Source of the DNA: Deltaproteobacteria bacterium
Lineage (GTDB): Bacteria; Desulfobacterota; Desulfobulbia; Desulfobulbales; Desulfobulbaceae
Direction of reading: 5' to 3'
Length of the DNA: 6,418 bases
Assembly (NCBI GenBank): GCA_013151365.1
Contig: JAADIK010000196.1
Location: 1-6,418 of the forward strand
Below, piece after piece: positions 5,211 through 6,418 of this stretch; the stretch's first letter is position 1; each line of letters begins with the position of its first letter. Both the position numbers and the translations under genes were made by a program. The notes under the pieces are model-generated. The model had not been told where the DNA came from. It worked only from the letters and a program-made list of their open reading frames with translations, and did not search any database.

Positions 5211-6017
5211 TTACTTTTTGGCAGGTTTCGCCTTGGTGTTTTTGTCCTTGTCCGGGCCGCCGAAGAGGTGCCAGTCCGGCAGGGACAGATCGGGCAGCCA
5301 TCTGGATAATCCCATCTTGGGGGGATTGCCTGCTTCTATACGGGCCAGCAGAGCCCGGGCTTTGGGGGCGATGGTGGAGTCGGGGTAGGTGGCCAGCAGG
5401 TACTTGAGCCGGTGGGCCGCCTCCTGGTATTGCTTCGTTCTGACGTAGAAGATGGCCACAAAGTATTCGTGGTTGACCAGGAATTCCCGGGCGGCCTTGA
5501 TCCTGGCCTTGGCCTCATCAGTGTATGGCGAGTCGGGGTAGGCCCGCAACAGCCGGGAAAATGACTGAATGGCGTCCCTGGCGCCGCTGGTGTCGCGGTC
5601 GATCCGGTCGATCCGGTTAAAATCGCACATTCCGATCTGGAACATGACGTAGGGAATCGCCTCGTTGGTCGGGTGACGGTTCTCAAACTCCTGATAGAGC
5701 GTCTTGGCCTCGAGAAATTCATCCTGGTAGTAATGGCAGTCGGCCGCCTTTAGTTCCGCCAGCATGGCTTGCGGGCTGAAGGGGTAGCGGTCCAGGATCT
5801 CCTGAAAGTCCTTGAGGGCGTTATAGTATTTTCCCACGTTGAATTCGTCCATGGCCTCGACGGCCAAGCTGGCGGCGGATTTCTGGATAGTTGTGTTGCC
5901 GGAGCCGAACAGCTCCTTCATCGATGCGCACCCGGCAAGAGAAAGAATCAGGACCAGCATGAGGGAAAAAAGGACCGGGCGGTAACCTTTGGTGTCTTGG
6001 TCGAATATGTGTAACAT
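5211..6017 (-). CDS. bamD: Outer membrane assembly lipoprotein BamD
   Basis: This 268-residue lipoprotein of the BAM complex helps insert beta-barrel proteins into the outer membrane from its periplasmic face. The signal peptide is residues 1-29, with a hydrophobic core at 15-28 and the lipobox Leu-Ala-Gly-Cys ending at Cys30, the lipidated residue. After a short linker, TPR-like helical repeats run from about 50 to 228, marked by Tyr-Pro-x-Ser-Pro-type turns at 78-82, 160-164 and 211-214. A basic, low-complexity tail (256-268, Lys-rich) is specific to this protein; it is slightly longer than E. coli BamD (about 245). The start is fixed by AGGAG on the minus strand, 7 bases before the ATG. 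The thioredoxin reductase end lies upstream in the same orientation. No clear terminator is seen in the 65 bp separating it from the convergent hydrolase. Confidence 0.9.
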   Translation of the reverse strand: MLHIFDQDTKGYRPVLFSLMLVLILSLAGCASMKELFGSGNTTIQKSAASLAVEAMDEFNVGKYYNALKDFQEILDRYPFSPQAMLAELKAADCHYYQDEFLEAKTLYQEFENRHPTNEAIPYVMFQIGMCDFNRIDRIDRDTSGARDAIQSFSRLLRAYPDSPYTDEAKARIKAAREFLVNHEYFVAIFYVRTKQYQEAAHRLKYLLATYPDSTIAPKARALLARIEAGNPPKMGLSRWLPDLSLPDWHLFGGPDKDKNTKAKPAKK

Positions 6018-6227
6018 GAGATTGCTCCTGCTTCAGATGACTGCTAATGAGGGCGATGCCCACAACCCAAATCAACTTCCAGCGTATCTATTTCCAGGCT
6101 GTTAGGGTAGGGCTAATCGCCTTCAGCCTAAACAACCTGCTGATTTGTATGAATAAAACATGATCAGTTTTCTTGTTTTTTTATGATAGGAATTCAGGAG
6201 TAAGGCCCTAATGGGGTGTCAATAAAT
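6018..6227. other. Intergenic region upstream of bamD
   Basis: The gap from 6018 to 6337 is 320 bp with no convincing gene on either strand. It should hold the bamD promoter. A TTGACA (6222-6217, minus strand) is present without a good -10 at 17 bp, and TATCAT (6188-6183) without a good -35, so neither is called. AGGCTG (6096-6101) pairs with CAGCCT (6124-6129) as a 6-bp stem. The remainder is repeat copy C. Confidence 0.5.
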
Positions 6228-6288
6228 CCTGCATCCGTGACGGCTTGAGGTTATATCCCATACAATATGTGGAGTTATGAACTTACCG
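6228..6288. repeat. MITE-like repeat, partial inverted copy C
   Basis: This matches the reverse complement of the right end of copies A and B. The terminal part CCTGCATCCGTGACGGCT and the following ATGTGGAGTT are clearly shared. Similarity fades after about 6277, with a last match TTACCG at 6283-6288. The other end of the element is missing, so this is a decayed or truncated copy between trxB and bamD. Confidence 0.65.
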
Positions 6289-6299
6289 CCCCTGACCTT

Positions 6300-6335
6300 G
6301 CGAGTTCCGACTTCCGGCTGGAAAGCAGTGCTCGC
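6300..6335. repeat. Hairpin just after the trxB stop
   Basis: GCGAG (6300-6304) pairs with CTCGC (6331-6335). Inside it, TTCC (6313-6316) pairs with GGAA (6321-6324). It lies immediately downstream of the minus-strand stop at 6338-6340. No T-run follows, so it is at best a 3'-end stabilising structure. Confidence 0.4.
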
Positions 6336-6337
6336 GG

Positions 6338-6418
6338 TTATGCCAGTCTGGCCAGGTAATGTTCTGCCGACAGCTCGGCGGTTGCGCCTTCTCCTGCCGC
6401 ATTAACGATCTGCCGCGA
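6338..6418 (-). CDS. trxB: Thioredoxin reductase, C-terminal end (partial)
   Basis: Only the last 26 residues are in the window; the gene continues past its right edge. They read Arg-Gln-Ile-Val-Asn-Ala-Ala-Gly-Glu-Gly-Ala, then Ala-Glu-Leu-Ser-Ala-Glu-His-Tyr-Leu, ending Ala-Arg-Leu-Ala. This matches the closing FAD-binding motif of bacterial thioredoxin reductases, where Arg-Gln-x-x-(T/N)-Ala-Gly-x-Gly-x-x-Ala-Ala-x-x-Ala-Glu-x-Tyr-Leu contacts the flavin. The enzyme transfers electrons from NADPH to thioredoxin in the cytoplasm. The active-site CxxC is outside the window, so a related flavoprotein of the same family cannot be excluded. bamD lies downstream in the same orientation. Confidence 0.72.
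   Translation of the reverse strand, partial: SRQIVNAAGEGATAELSAEHYLARLA

Noticed and set aside
6183..6222. bamD promoter
   Set aside because: TTGACA and TATCAT are both present on the minus strand, but the spacing between them (28 bp) does not fit a single promoter.

Overview
The window looks like a chromosomal segment of a high-GC anaerobic delta-proteobacterium (Desulfobacterota/Desulfuromonadota type). The grounds are a periplasmic five-haem c-type cytochrome, a DUF1992 (DnaJC28-like) gene beside a DUF2905 membrane protein, a trxB end near bamD, and a small TusA-like gene that appears to read an in-frame TGA as selenocysteine. The assignment is inferred from gene content only.

Layout. 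1-96: a 9-bp tandem repeat (four exact and two decayed units). 135-779, plus strand: DUF1992 protein, then DUF2905 two-helix membrane protein. 856-1059, minus strand: a 67-residue protein ending in a Cys/His-rich tail, with a strong hairpin around its stop codon. 1209-1327 and 1881-2100: two direct copies of a short inverted-repeat-ended element (MITE-like) flanking an unrecognised 139-residue gene (1420-1839). The second copy carries a nested insert of about 100 bp. 2142-4013, plus: pentahaem cytochrome c. 4033-5145, plus: a sigma70-type promoter, a leader hairpin, the putative selenoprotein (4136-4351) with a SECIS-like hairpin just after its TGA, then a metallo-beta-lactamase-fold hydrolase. 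5211-6017, minus: BamD lipoprotein. 6228-6288: a third, partial, inverted copy of the element. 6338-6418, minus: the C-terminal end of thioredoxin reductase.

How the genes may work together. The TusA-like selenoprotein and the metallo-hydrolase are 32 bp apart behind one promoter and probably form an operon. A sulfur or persulfide role is suggested by the TusA resemblance but not shown. The cytochrome has its own strong ribosome binding site and is an electron-transfer protein exported to the periplasm. trxB and bamD lie in the same direction, separated by about 320 bp that holds repeat debris.

The main find is the 4136-4351 gene. A conventional reading would either miss it or start it at the internal ATG at 4181, losing the Asp-x-Arg-Gly active-site segment and the Cys-Sec pair. 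The three-copy repeat family is the second notable structure.
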